Positions 1 to 5,149 of a stretch of 5,149 nucleotides of DNA are shown one piece after another. Position numbers and translations under genes: made by a program. The notes under the pieces were generated by a model. It was not told the DNA's origin, did not search any database, and was given only the letters and a program-made list of their open reading frames with translations. Location: positions 1 to 5,149 of the forward strand of contig NZ_CALJRX010000217.1 of NCBI RefSeq assembly GCF_937976265.1, given 5' to 3'. Position 1 is the first letter of the stretch, and the number at the start of each line of letters is the position of its first letter. Source of the DNA: an uncultured Haemophilus sp. GTDB taxonomy: Bacteria > Pseudomonadota > Gammaproteobacteria > Enterobacterales > Pasteurellaceae.

Positions 1-298
1 TATCCCAATATTCCGCCGCAAAATTGATTTTATGTAGCTTAATACCTAGCTTGTCACATACTGCTTGCGCATCAGCAAGATCCGCTGCGGCTGTGCAATA
101 ATCGGTATCGTCATCTTCTTCCCAGTTTTTCATAAACAGGCCTTCCACTTGGTAGCCTTGTTGTTGAAGAATAAACGCGGAAACGGAGGAATCCACCCCA
201 CCAGACATACCGCAAATAACCTTTTTAGTGGCATTTTCGGCAAGTTGCTCTGCACTCAATGGTGCGAAATGTTGATTATAAGTATTTGAAGTTAACAT
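1..298 (-). CDS. mnmA: tRNA-specific 2-thiouridylase MnmA, N-terminal part (cut by window edge)
   Basis: This cytoplasmic enzyme uses ATP and sulfur relayed from the IscS/Tus system to form 2-thiouridine at the wobble position (U34) of tRNA-Lys, -Glu and -Gln. The first 99 codons are visible; the family is usually about 370-390 residues, so roughly three quarters lies beyond the left edge, including the catalytic cysteines. The PP-loop (ATP pyrophosphatase) motif SGGVDSS is at residues 32-38. It is followed by the family-typical blocks EGLFMKNWEEDDD and YCTAAADLADAQAVCDKLGI, and NFAAEYWD near the edge. The start at 298 has a GGGAG ribosome-binding site (303-307) only four bases upstream. The protein carries about 20 residues ahead of the AxKKVI core, longer than the E. 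coli enzyme but, as I recall, similar to H. influenzae MnmA. It lies downstream of nqrM on the same strand; read-through from the nqr/apbE unit is possible. Identification is very secure. Confidence 0.97.
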   Translation of the reverse strand, partial: MLTSNTYNQHFAPLSAEQLAENATKKVICGMSGGVDSSVSAFILQQQGYQVEGLFMKNWEEDDDTDYCTAAADLADAQAVCDKLGIKLHKINFAAEYWD

Positions 299-354
299 AA
301 GTCTCCCGTAACTTCGGTTAAGGCGAAGCACATTGGTGATAATGATTGAAATAT

Positions 355-372
355 GGCGGAATGACTTCCGCC
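355..372 (-). terminator. Candidate terminator hairpin after nqrM
   Basis: The arms GGCGGAA (355-361) and TTCCGCC (366-372) are a perfect 7-bp inverted repeat around a 4-base loop. It lies 47 bases past the nqrM stop codon and is GC-rich against AT-rich surroundings. On the minus strand the 3' arm is followed by ATATTTCAATC, which is AU-rich but not a proper U-tract, so termination may be weak or Rho-assisted. Its position between nqrM and mnmA fits the end of the nqr maturation unit, but this is inference. Confidence 0.4.
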
Positions 373-395
373 CCATAAATTAAGATTGTTGCACA

Positions 396-404
396 AAGTG
401 CGGT
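396..404 (+). repeat. DNA uptake signal sequence, Hin type (single copy)
   Basis: This is an exact AAGTGCGGT, preceded by an A and followed by TGATTTTG, which fits the extended consensus with an AT-rich tract downstream of the core. In Pasteurellaceae such sites are recognised during natural transformation. It lies just past the nqrM stop codon and has no inverted partner nearby. Confidence 0.93.
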
Positions 405-418
405 TGATTTTGAGTGAA

Positions 419-679
419 TTATTTCACTTCATAAAATTGCGAATCATCGTCTTTCTTCGCAAATTTTTGCTCGTATTCAGCTTTGGCATTTTCATCGCCA
501 GCATCTAATTTTTCTTGCAAGGTGTCGCAAGGTTTATCGCAATCACAGGCTTTGGCAATACCAAGTGAGGAAAGACCTCCACAGCTACCTTTTAAGCTTT
601 GTTTTTTAAAGATAAAGCCCACAGACATTAATACAATAATGGCCACAAAAGCGATTAGGGTAAAAAATAACGTTTGCAT
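419..679 (-). CDS. nqrM: NqrM, Na+-NQR iron-centre maturation factor (former DUF539)
   Basis: This small membrane protein is required for a functional Na+-NQR; it is thought to deliver iron for the Cys-ligated centre between NqrD and NqrE. The 86-residue product has one N-terminal membrane segment (about residues 3-24), then KKQSLKGSCGGL and a cysteine cluster ACDCDKPCD, giving Cys33, Cys45, Cys47 and Cys51. The C-terminal third is charged and probably soluble. Length and cysteine pattern are those of the family. The start at 679 has an AAGGAA ribosome-binding site (685-690) and lies 2 bases after the apbE stop, so the two are almost certainly co-transcribed. Older annotations call this gene a hypothetical protein. 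The function comes from studies of the Vibrio homologue; the assignment here rests on sequence pattern and on position next to nqr and apbE. Confidence 0.93.
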   Translation of the reverse strand: MQTLFFTLIAFVAIIVLMSVGFIFKKQSLKGSCGGLSSLGIAKACDCDKPCDTLQEKLDAGDENAKAEYEQKFAKKDDDSQFYEVK

Positions 680-681
680 GA

Positions 682-1722
682 TTATTCCTTATTTGCGAGT
701 AATTTTTGGAAAGCTGACGACATTTTCGTTTCAAAGCCTTGCTCGGTTTTCATAATTAAATAAACCGGAATATTTTCTTTCTCGGCCACTTCCAAGGCTT
801 TATCTTCACCAAGTACAAATAAACCTGTAGATAAGCCATCTGCTGTCATCGAACTTGGTGCAAGCACGGTAATTGAGGCTAAATGATGCTGAATTGGATA
901 ACCTGTTTTCGGATCGATTTCATGCGCAAAGCGTTGACCGTTTTCCTCAAAATAAATACGGTAATCGCCTGAGGTCGCCATCGCCATATTATTTAACCCA
1001 ATCACTTCTTGAACTGCTCTTTCACCGGTATTATTAGGTTTTTCAATGGCGATTTGCCACGCTTTATTCTCAGGATTTTTACCTTTAGCGCGAATTTCCC
1101 CGCCAATTTCTACCATATAATTTTGTACGTGGTTTTGCTCTAACACATCAGCGACTTGATCCACCCCAAAACCTTTAGCAATGGATGATAAATCAATATA
1201 AACCTGTGGCACGGCTTTACTTAATGTTGGAGTTTTACCGCTCATATCAAGGTGAATTTTATCAATTCCTACCCAACTTTGACGTTCAGCAAGTTGTTCT
1301 GGGGTTGGTTTACGTTCTGGGCGTTTTTCTGGGCCAAATCCCCATAAATTTACCACTGGTCCTACTGTGACATCTAATGAACCTTCAGTAACCTGATTTA
1401 AACGGATTGCTTCTTGTAATACTTTGGCAAAGTCAGCAGAGATTTCAATTGGTGTATTTACTTGTGTATTTTGATTAAAGCGACTTAATTCGGAATCTTT
1501 AATGTAAGTGGACATTTTCTGATTCACGTCTTTTAAAACCACTTCAATTTGCTCATGTGTTTTTTGTGCGTTTTCGCTAACAGAATCATCCTCAATATAG
1601 CGGATATGGTAAGTCGTTCCCATGGTTTTACCGCTAAGTGAAATAATTTCCGGATCTTTCTTACACGCACTTAATGAACAAGCTAAGACAACCGCAATCA
1701 ATCCGCTTAATACTTTTTTCAT
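682..1722 (-). CDS. apbE: FAD:protein FMN transferase ApbE (lipoprotein)
   Basis: ApbE splits FAD in a Mg2+-dependent reaction and attaches FMN through a phosphoester bond to a threonine in target proteins; here the obvious targets are NqrC and NqrB. The 346-residue protein starts with a lipoprotein signal peptide (basic MKK, hydrophobic core, lipobox LSAC with acylated Cys20), placing it on the periplasmic side of a membrane. Family motifs follow in order: SGKTMGTTYHIRY (30-42), GSLDVTVGPVVNLWGFGP (114-131), IDLSSIAKGFGVD (176-188), VEIGGEIRAKG (204-214), ATSGDY (249-254), HEIDPKTGYP (267-276) and TADGLST (293-299). In the last, Asp295 and Thr299 sit where the metal ligands of characterised ApbE proteins lie. 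The start at 1722 is fixed by the signal peptide and a strong ribosome-binding site. Many databases name the family 'thiamine biosynthesis lipoprotein'; that role is superseded. Confidence 0.97.
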   Translation of the reverse strand: MKKVLSGLIAVVLACSLSACKKDPEIISLSGKTMGTTYHIRYIEDDSVSENAQKTHEQIEVVLKDVNQKMSTYIKDSELSRFNQNTQVNTPIEISADFAKVLQEAIRLNQVTEGSLDVTVGPVVNLWGFGPEKRPERKPTPEQLAERQSWVGIDKIHLDMSGKTPTLSKAVPQVYIDLSSIAKGFGVDQVADVLEQNHVQNYMVEIGGEIRAKGKNPENKAWQIAIEKPNNTGERAVQEVIGLNNMAMATSGDYRIYFEENGQRFAHEIDPKTGYPIQHHLASITVLAPSSMTADGLSTGLFVLGEDKALEVAEKENIPVYLIMKTEQGFETKMSSAFQKLLANKE

Positions 1723-1727
1723 CTATT

Positions 1728-1734
1728 CCTTCCT
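1728..1734 (-). promoter_or_regulatory. Ribosome-binding site of apbE
   Basis: AGGAAGG on the minus strand lies 5 bases before the ATG at 1722, a good match to the 16S rRNA anti-Shine-Dalgarno sequence. It supports that start, and hence the signal peptide, over the next in-frame ATG (codon 34). Confidence 0.8.
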
Positions 1735-1747
1735 AAATATATGAATT

Positions 1748-1781
1748 ACAGGCAAACCGACTCTTCCATCAGCTTGCCTGT
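1748..1781 (-). promoter_or_regulatory. Inverted repeat in the apbE leader, function unknown
   Basis: ACAGGCAA (1748-1755) and TTGCCTGT (1774-1781) are perfect 8-base complements around an 18-base loop. The 3' arm ends 25 bases ahead of the apbE start. It lacks a U-tract, so it does not look like a terminator. It could be a leader RNA stem, a site for a dimeric repressor, or an mRNA processing or stability element. The repeat is seen; any role is inference. Confidence 0.4.
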
Positions 1782-1799
1782 CATCCATCTTAAATATTG

Positions 1800-1808
1800 A
1801 CCGCACTT
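1800..1808 (-). repeat. DNA uptake signal sequence, Hin type (minus-strand copy)
   Basis: Exact AAGTGCGGT on the minus strand, followed by CAATATTT, which fits the AT-rich extension of the consensus. It forms one arm of the hairpin downstream of nqrF. Confidence 0.93.
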
Positions 1809-1815
1809 CATCACA

Positions 1816-1824
1816 AAGTGCGGT
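1816..1824 (+). repeat. DNA uptake signal sequence, Hin type (plus-strand copy)
   Basis: Exact AAGTGCGGT, preceded by an A and followed by CAGTTTTC. It is the inverted partner of the copy 7 bases away and the other arm of the hairpin. Confidence 0.93.
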
Positions 1825-1854
1825 CAGTTTTCATGATGTTTTGATTAACTAAAA

Positions 1855-3090
1855 TCAACCACCAAAGTCATCTAATAAGATGTTTTCATCTTCAACACCG
1901 AGGTCTTTCAACATTTTGATTACCGCAGCGTTCATCACCGGAGGTCCACACATGTAGTATTCACAATCTTCTGGTGCTTCATGATTTTTCAAGTAGTTTT
2001 CATAAAGTACGTTGTGAATAAAGCCGGTGTAACCAGTCCAGTTATCTTCCGGTAACGGATCAGATAATGCCACGTGCCATGTAAAGTTCGGATTTTCGGC
2101 TTGAAGCTGATCAAAATCTTCTACATAGAACATTTCACGTTTAGAACGTGCACCATACCAGAACGATATTTTACGTTTAGAGTGTAAACGTTTTAATTGG
2201 TCAAAGATATGAGAACGCATTGGTGCCATACCCGCACCACCACCGATGAAGACCATTTCGTTGTCGGTTTCTTTCGCAAAGAATTCACCGAATGGACCAG
2301 AAATTGTCACTTTATCACCTGGTTTTAATGACCAAATGTATGAAGACATTTGACCTGGAGGTGCATCAGGTTGACGTGGTGGAGGCGTTGCAATACGCAC
2401 GTTAAGCATAATGATGCCTTTCTCTTCTGGGTATGAAGCCATAGAGTAAGCACGGGTAATATGTTCGTCCACTTTAGACACGTAACGCCATAAATCGTAT
2501 TTATCCCAATCTTCGTGGTATTCTTCTGGAATATCGAAATCTTTATAATAAACCGTATGTGGATCAGCTTCGATTTGAATATAACCACCGGCACGGAAAG
2601 GTACTTCCTCGCCTTCAGGAATAGCCAATTTAAGCTCTTTGATGAAGGTTGCTTTGTTATCGTTAGAAATAACCGTACATTCCCATTTTTTCACACCAAA
2701 GATTTCTTCCGGTAATTCAACGTCCATACTGCCTTTTACGTTTACTTGGCAAGCTAAACGATAACCTTCTTTCGCTTCACGTTTGCTGATATGAGAAAGT
2801 TCGGTTGGTAAAATTTCACCGCCACCGCTTTTTACTTTCACTAAGCATTGGCCACAAGAGCCACCGCCACCGCACGCAGAAGAAACGAAGATACCTTTAC
2901 TCGCTAAAGCACCAAGTAATTTGCCGCCAGCTGGTAAAGTGATCGCTTTTTCAGGATCGTCATTAATAGAAATGGTGATATCACCAGAATCCACTAATTT
3001 TGATTTAGCGAATAAAATAATCGCAACGAGCACTAAAAGGATAACCGTAAATGCCGCAACACCTAATAATAAAATTGAAGATTCGCTCAT
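1855..3090 (-). CDS. nqrF: Na+-NQR subunit F, NADH-oxidising flavoprotein
   Basis: NqrF is the electron entry point of the complex: it oxidises NADH on the cytoplasmic side and passes electrons through FAD and a 2Fe-2S cluster. The 411-residue protein has one N-terminal membrane anchor (about 5-28). A ferredoxin-like domain follows with ligands Cys73, Cys79 and Cys82 (CGGGGSCGQC) and Cys114. The ferredoxin-NADP reductase-type part has an FAD-binding RAYSMAS motif (213-219), a nucleotide-binding GGGAGMAPMR (283-292) and CGPPVM (381-386), and the protein ends in DDFGG, with an aromatic residue near the C-terminus as in the Vibrio protein. Length is normal and all expected ligands are present. 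The start at 3090 has a perfect AAGGAGG ribosome-binding site. This subunit separates Nqr from Rnf complexes, which have no NqrF equivalent. Confidence 0.98.
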   Translation of the reverse strand: MSESSILLLGVAAFTVILLVLVAIILFAKSKLVDSGDITISINDDPEKAITLPAGGKLLGALASKGIFVSSACGGGGSCGQCLVKVKSGGGEILPTELSHISKREAKEGYRLACQVNVKGSMDVELPEEIFGVKKWECTVISNDNKATFIKELKLAIPEGEEVPFRAGGYIQIEADPHTVYYKDFDIPEEYHEDWDKYDLWRYVSKVDEHITRAYSMASYPEEKGIIMLNVRIATPPPRQPDAPPGQMSSYIWSLKPGDKVTISGPFGEFFAKETDNEMVFIGGGAGMAPMRSHIFDQLKRLHSKRKISFWYGARSKREMFYVEDFDQLQAENPNFTWHVALSDPLPEDNWTGYTGFIHNVLYENYLKNHEAPEDCEYYMCGPPVMNAAVIKMLKDLGVEDENILLDDFGG

Positions 3091-3095
3091 TTATG

Positions 3096-3102
3096 CCTCC
3101 TT
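3096..3102 (-). promoter_or_regulatory. Ribosome-binding site of nqrF, overlapping the nqrE stop
   Basis: AAGGAGG on the minus strand is a full consensus Shine-Dalgarno, 5 bases before the nqrF ATG. Its first two bases are the last two of the nqrE TAA, so termination on nqrE and initiation on nqrF are close enough to be coupled. It is the strongest such site in the window. Confidence 0.85.
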
Positions 3103-3697
3103 ATAACTGAATACCAGAGAATGACATAAAGCCAAGCGCCATCAAGCCCGCAGTGATAAAGGTAATCCCTAATCCTTTTAAGCCTGCCGGTACATCGGCA
3201 TATTTCATTTTTTCGGTTAAGCCAGCAAGTGCAACGATTGCTAACATCCAACCTAACCCTGCACCCACACCATAAACTGCAGATTCTGCAAAAGTGTATT
3301 CACGTTGTACCGCAAAAGATACACCACCGAAGATCGCACAGTTTACGGCGATAAGTGGAAGGAAAATACCTAATGCGTTATAAAGTGCAGGGAAGAATTT
3401 ATCTAAGGTCATTTCAAGTAATTGAACAAGACCCGCGATAATCCCGATAAAGGTAATAAAGTTTAAGAACTCAAGGCTCACACCTTCTACCAATGCGCCA
3501 TCTTTTAATACGTGTTCGTACACAAATTGGTTAGCTGGTACCGCAATACCAAGTACAACAACTACTGCAATACCAAGGCCAAACGCCGTGGAAACTTTCT
3601 TAGAAACCGCAAGGAAAGTACACATCCCTAAGAAGAAAGAGAGCGCCATGTTTTCAATGAAGATCGCCTTCACGAATAGGCTAATATAATGTTCCAT
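3101..3697 (-). CDS. nqrE: Na+-NQR subunit E, integral membrane protein
   Basis: NqrE is a six-helix inner-membrane subunit that pairs with the homologous NqrD in inverted topology. Together they hold an iron centre (reported as Fe(Cys)4, and as 2Fe-2S in later structures) that carries electrons across the membrane from NqrF to NqrC. The 198-residue product is hydrophobic throughout, with helices at roughly 8-30, 38-56, 76-96, 108-130, 138-160 and 175-195. The two expected ligands are present: Cys26 in LGMCTFLA and Cys120 in AVNCAIFGG. The start at 3697 lies 3 bases after the nqrD stop, with AGGAG (3707-3711) inside the end of nqrD, suggesting coupled translation. RnfA is the closest alternative, but the flanking nqrC, nqrD and nqrF decide it. 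Confidence 0.97.
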   Translation of the reverse strand: MEHYISLFVKAIFIENMALSFFLGMCTFLAVSKKVSTAFGLGIAVVVVLGIAVPANQFVYEHVLKDGALVEGVSLEFLNFITFIGIIAGLVQLLEMTLDKFFPALYNALGIFLPLIAVNCAIFGGVSFAVQREYTFAESAVYGVGAGLGWMLAIVALAGLTEKMKYADVPAGLKGLGITFITAGLMALGFMSFSGIQL

Positions 3698-3700
3698 TGA

Positions 3701-4330
3701 TTATTTCTCCTGTTGCTCAGGTTTCCACGTTCTTAAGCCCCAAATAACGAAGCCGATAATAAAGAACGCACTTGGTGCAAGAAGGAATAAACCGTTTGGT
3801 TGATACCAACCACCGTCTTGAATAGTTTGGAATACAGGGAAACCAAGTAAACGACCAGAACCGATTAATTCACGTAATGTGGCGACGATTAATAAGATCG
3901 CACCATAACCTAAACCGTTACCGATACCGTCAACAAAGCTTTCTAACGGTGGTGATTTCATCGCAAACGCTTCTGCACGGCCCATTACGATACAGTTTGT
4001 AATGATAAGGCCAACGAATACAGAAAGCTGTTTAGATAAACCATAAGCATAAGCTTTTAATACTTGGTCAACCAAGATTACTAAAGATGCGATAATCGCC
4101 AGTTGCACAATGATACGGATACTATTTGGAATATAGTTACGAATCAATGAAATGAACAAACTGGAGAAACCGGTTACCAAACTTACCGCAATCGCCATAA
4201 CGATCGCAGTTTGTAATTGGGTCGTTACCGCTAATGCAGAACAGATACCCAAAATTTGCAAGGCAATCGGGTTATTTTTAACAATAGGATCGAATAAAAG
4301 ACCTTTTAAGTTTACTTTTGCATCAGCCAT
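3701..4330 (-). CDS. nqrD: Na+-NQR subunit D, integral membrane protein
   Basis: NqrD is the partner of NqrE in the membrane core and supplies the other two cysteines of the shared iron centre. The 209-residue protein has a short polar N-terminus and about six hydrophobic segments. Cys30 lies in ILGICSALAV and Cys113 in ITNCIVMGRAEAFA; these match Cys29 and Cys112 of the Vibrio cholerae protein, shifted by one residue. The conserved loop SPPLESFVDGIGNGLGYG follows, and the C-terminus is charged (WKPEQQEK). Its start codon shares one base with the nqrC stop (TAATG), and an AGGAG site (4341-4345) lies 10 bases upstream within nqrC, so the two are probably translationally coupled. The nearest relative is RnfE, excluded by context. 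Confidence 0.97.
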   Translation of the reverse strand: MADAKVNLKGLLFDPIVKNNPIALQILGICSALAVTTQLQTAIVMAIAVSLVTGFSSLFISLIRNYIPNSIRIIVQLAIIASLVILVDQVLKAYAYGLSKQLSVFVGLIITNCIVMGRAEAFAMKSPPLESFVDGIGNGLGYGAILLIVATLRELIGSGRLLGFPVFQTIQDGGWYQPNGLFLLAPSAFFIIGFVIWGLRTWKPEQQEK

Positions 4331-5121
4331 TATTTGATTTCTCCTGCTTTAAATTTCGCTAAGAATGGACCAAAGCCATTTTGGCTGAACCAATAATCAA
4401 ATGAACCTTGAACACCGTTACTGGTTAAAGTTGCACCTGATAAACCATCTACACCGTGCTCTTTATCTGCAGCAGAGCTACCTTTGTAGATTTTGAATTT
4501 TTGGTTACCTTGTTCATCGAATAATTTTTTATCAACAAACTGTGCTTGCCAACGCGGGTTCGCAATTTCGCCCCCAAGACCGGCTGTTTCACCTTGGTCA
4601 TAGTAAGTGATACCTTTGATGGTATTTGCATCTGGTGCAACCGAAACGAAACCGTACATGGTTGACCATAAACCGCGACCATACATTGGTAATACGACTT
4701 GACTGACATTGCCTTGCTCATCTTTTACAAGATAAACACGTGCTTGATTTGCACGAACTTTAATCCCTGCTTTATCTGCTTCCGCTGGAATTGCTTGGCT
4801 TTTTGCAGGATCTTTAATGGCATCTTTCGGTTCAAATTTATTAATTTCATCGGCTGAAGCCTGAACTACATCACCTGTATTTAAATCAATTAAACGAGGC
4901 TCAATAAATTTGTTATAGGTATCCTGAATAACAGAAGCTTTATCCTCTTTCATTAAACCTGCAACAGTTAAAATGTTACGTTGAACGTCGAGTGCTTTTT
5001 GTTCATCTTGTTTGGATTTTAATGCTACTGCAGCACCAGAAACCACGATAGAACACACTAAACTTAGCAACACAACAACGGTAACTGTACCGCTAACGCT
5101 ATCTTTATTAAATTTAGCCAT
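4330..5121 (-). CDS. nqrC: Na+-NQR subunit C, covalent FMN-binding protein
   Basis: NqrC takes electrons from the NqrD/NqrE iron centre and passes them to the FMN on NqrB. The 263-residue protein has one N-terminal membrane helix (about 11-35) and a large periplasmic FMN-binding domain. The flavinylation motif SGATLTS is at 228-234, with Asp225 three residues before it; Thr231 is the predicted phosphoester attachment site, modified by the ApbE encoded downstream. Other family blocks are PMYGRGLWSTMYGFVSV (145-161) and DQGETAGLGGEI (175-186). The start at 5121 is preceded by GGAGAG (5131-5136) and overlaps the end of nqrB by 8 bases. The domain resembles RnfG, but the neighbours place it in Nqr. 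Confidence 0.97.
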   Translation of the reverse strand: MAKFNKDSVSGTVTVVVLLSLVCSIVVSGAAVALKSKQDEQKALDVQRNILTVAGLMKEDKASVIQDTYNKFIEPRLIDLNTGDVVQASADEINKFEPKDAIKDPAKSQAIPAEADKAGIKVRANQARVYLVKDEQGNVSQVVLPMYGRGLWSTMYGFVSVAPDANTIKGITYYDQGETAGLGGEIANPRWQAQFVDKKLFDEQGNQKFKIYKGSSAADKEHGVDGLSGATLTSNGVQGSFDYWFSQNGFGPFLAKFKAGEIK

Positions 5122-5149
5122 TTGTTCTTGCTCTCCGACGTTTGATATT
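5114..5149 (-). CDS. nqrB: Na+-NQR subunit B, last 11 codons (cut by window edge)
   Basis: Upstream of nqrC the minus strand reads in frame as NIKRRRARTNG followed by TAA, in a frame different from nqrC and overlapping its first 8 bases. NqrB is the large membrane subunit that carries covalent FMN and, with NqrA, the riboflavin/quinone site and much of the Na+ path. It normally ends in a short basic cytoplasmic tail and lies directly before nqrC in the nqrABCDEF operon. Composition, position and overlap all fit. Only 36 bases are visible, so the call rests mainly on the conserved gene order. Confidence 0.78.
   Translation of the reverse strand, partial: NIKRRRARTNG

Larger units (their letters stand above)
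299..418 (-). other. Intergenic region between nqrM and mnmA
   Basis: This 120-base gap contains one uptake signal (396-404), a GC-rich hairpin (355-372) and a weak 5-bp inverted repeat (312-316 with 324-328) in what would be the mnmA leader. A possible mnmA -10 element reads CATTAT on the minus strand (339-344), but the hexamer 17 bases upstream (AAGTCA, 362-367) matches the -35 consensus at only three of six positions. I therefore do not call a promoter. No small open reading frame here looks coding. Confidence 0.5.
1799..1825 (-). terminator. Inverted uptake-signal pair forming a hairpin after nqrF
   Basis: GACCGCACTT (1799-1808) and AAGTGCGGTC (1816-1825) form a perfect 10-bp stem with a 7-base loop (CATCACA), extendable by an outer T-A pair. 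It begins 29 bases after the nqrF stop. Head-to-head uptake signals are a recognised source of terminator hairpins in Haemophilus. The minus-strand tail (AATATTTAAG) is AU-rich but interrupted, so it may only partly terminate and lower apbE-nqrM expression relative to nqrA-F. Confidence 0.65.
1723..1854 (-). other. Intergenic region between nqrF and apbE
   Basis: This 132-base gap is the only break of any size inside the otherwise compact nqr-apbE-nqrM cluster. Reading along the transcript it holds the inverted uptake-signal hairpin (1825-1799), a second inverted repeat (1781-1748) and the apbE ribosome-binding site. I see no convincing -35/-10 pair for a separate apbE promoter, although the AT-rich segment AATATTTAAG (1798-1789) could contribute a weak -10. 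Confidence 0.55.

Noticed and set aside
65..289. Plus-strand open reading frame of 74 codons
   Set aside because: It lies wholly antisense to the conserved PP-loop region of mnmA, has no recognisable domain and no clear ribosome-binding site; it is a shadow of the real gene.
483..755. Plus-strand open reading frame of 90 codons
   Set aside because: It is antisense to nqrM and the end of apbE, both of which have strong family motifs. Its translation shows no coherent domain.
1723..1854. FMN riboswitch controlling apbE
   Set aside because: A flavin-linked gene with a structured leader makes this tempting, but I find none of the conserved RFN-element blocks, and the gap is short for that fold plus the terminator hairpin.
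2325..2594. Minus-strand open reading frame of 89 codons inside nqrF
   Set aside because: It is an alternative frame within the FAD-binding part of nqrF with no recognisable features; the nqrF frame is fully conserved.
4449..4721. Minus-strand open reading frame of 90 codons inside nqrC
   Set aside because: It is an out-of-frame reading of the conserved nqrC periplasmic domain and shows no domain or signal of its own.
3101..5121. An Rnf (ferredoxin:NAD) complex instead of Nqr
   Set aside because: NqrC, D and E resemble RnfG, E and A, but the next gene is NqrF, with fused 2Fe-2S and flavin reductase domains, and NqrM follows. Rnf clusters lack both and carry rnfB/rnfC/rnfD.
1..5149. Mobile element, CRISPR array, tRNA or toxin-antitoxin cargo
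   Set aside because: No transposase, direct-repeat array, tRNA-like fold or foreign-looking gene is visible. All coding space is taken by conserved nqr, apbE, nqrM and mnmA genes in a known Pasteurellaceae order.

Overview
The window is a stretch of Pasteurellaceae chromosome, most like Haemophilus or a close relative. The evidence is the AT-rich base composition, near-identity (from memory) of the MnmA and Nqr proteins to those of H. influenzae, and three exact copies of the 9-base DNA uptake signal AAGTGCGGT, the Hin-type form. I cannot fix the species from the sequence alone. Every gene lies on the minus strand, so transcription runs from high to low coordinates.

In transcription order the window holds the last 11 codons of nqrB (5149-5114), then complete nqrC, nqrD, nqrE and nqrF. 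These are very tightly packed: nqrB/nqrC overlap by 8 bases, nqrC/nqrD share one base (TAATG), and nqrD/nqrE and nqrE/nqrF are 3 and 10 bases apart. A 132-base gap (1723-1854) follows. It holds a hairpin made of two inverted uptake signals and a second, longer-looped hairpin. Then come apbE and nqrM, 2 bases apart, a 120-base gap (299-418) with another uptake signal and a short GC-rich hairpin, and the first 99 codons of mnmA, which runs off the left edge.

The genes form one functional unit plus one housekeeping neighbour. NqrB-F are subunits of the Na+-translocating NADH:quinone oxidoreductase. NqrF takes electrons from NADH via FAD and a 2Fe-2S cluster. They pass through the Cys-bound iron centre between NqrD and NqrE, then through FMN on NqrC and NqrB to ubiquinone, with Na+ export. 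ApbE attaches FMN covalently to the NqrC threonine in the SGAT motif (and to NqrB), and NqrM is needed to build the NqrD/NqrE iron centre. The structural genes are therefore followed directly by their two dedicated maturation factors. MnmA (tRNA 2-thiouridylase) is unrelated in function.

All the reading frames look intact, with key residues present and no sign of mobile DNA or recent transfer. This is an ordinary, well-conserved respiratory locus. I find no undescribed system; the points most worth a look are the two hairpins that separate the structural genes from the maturation genes.
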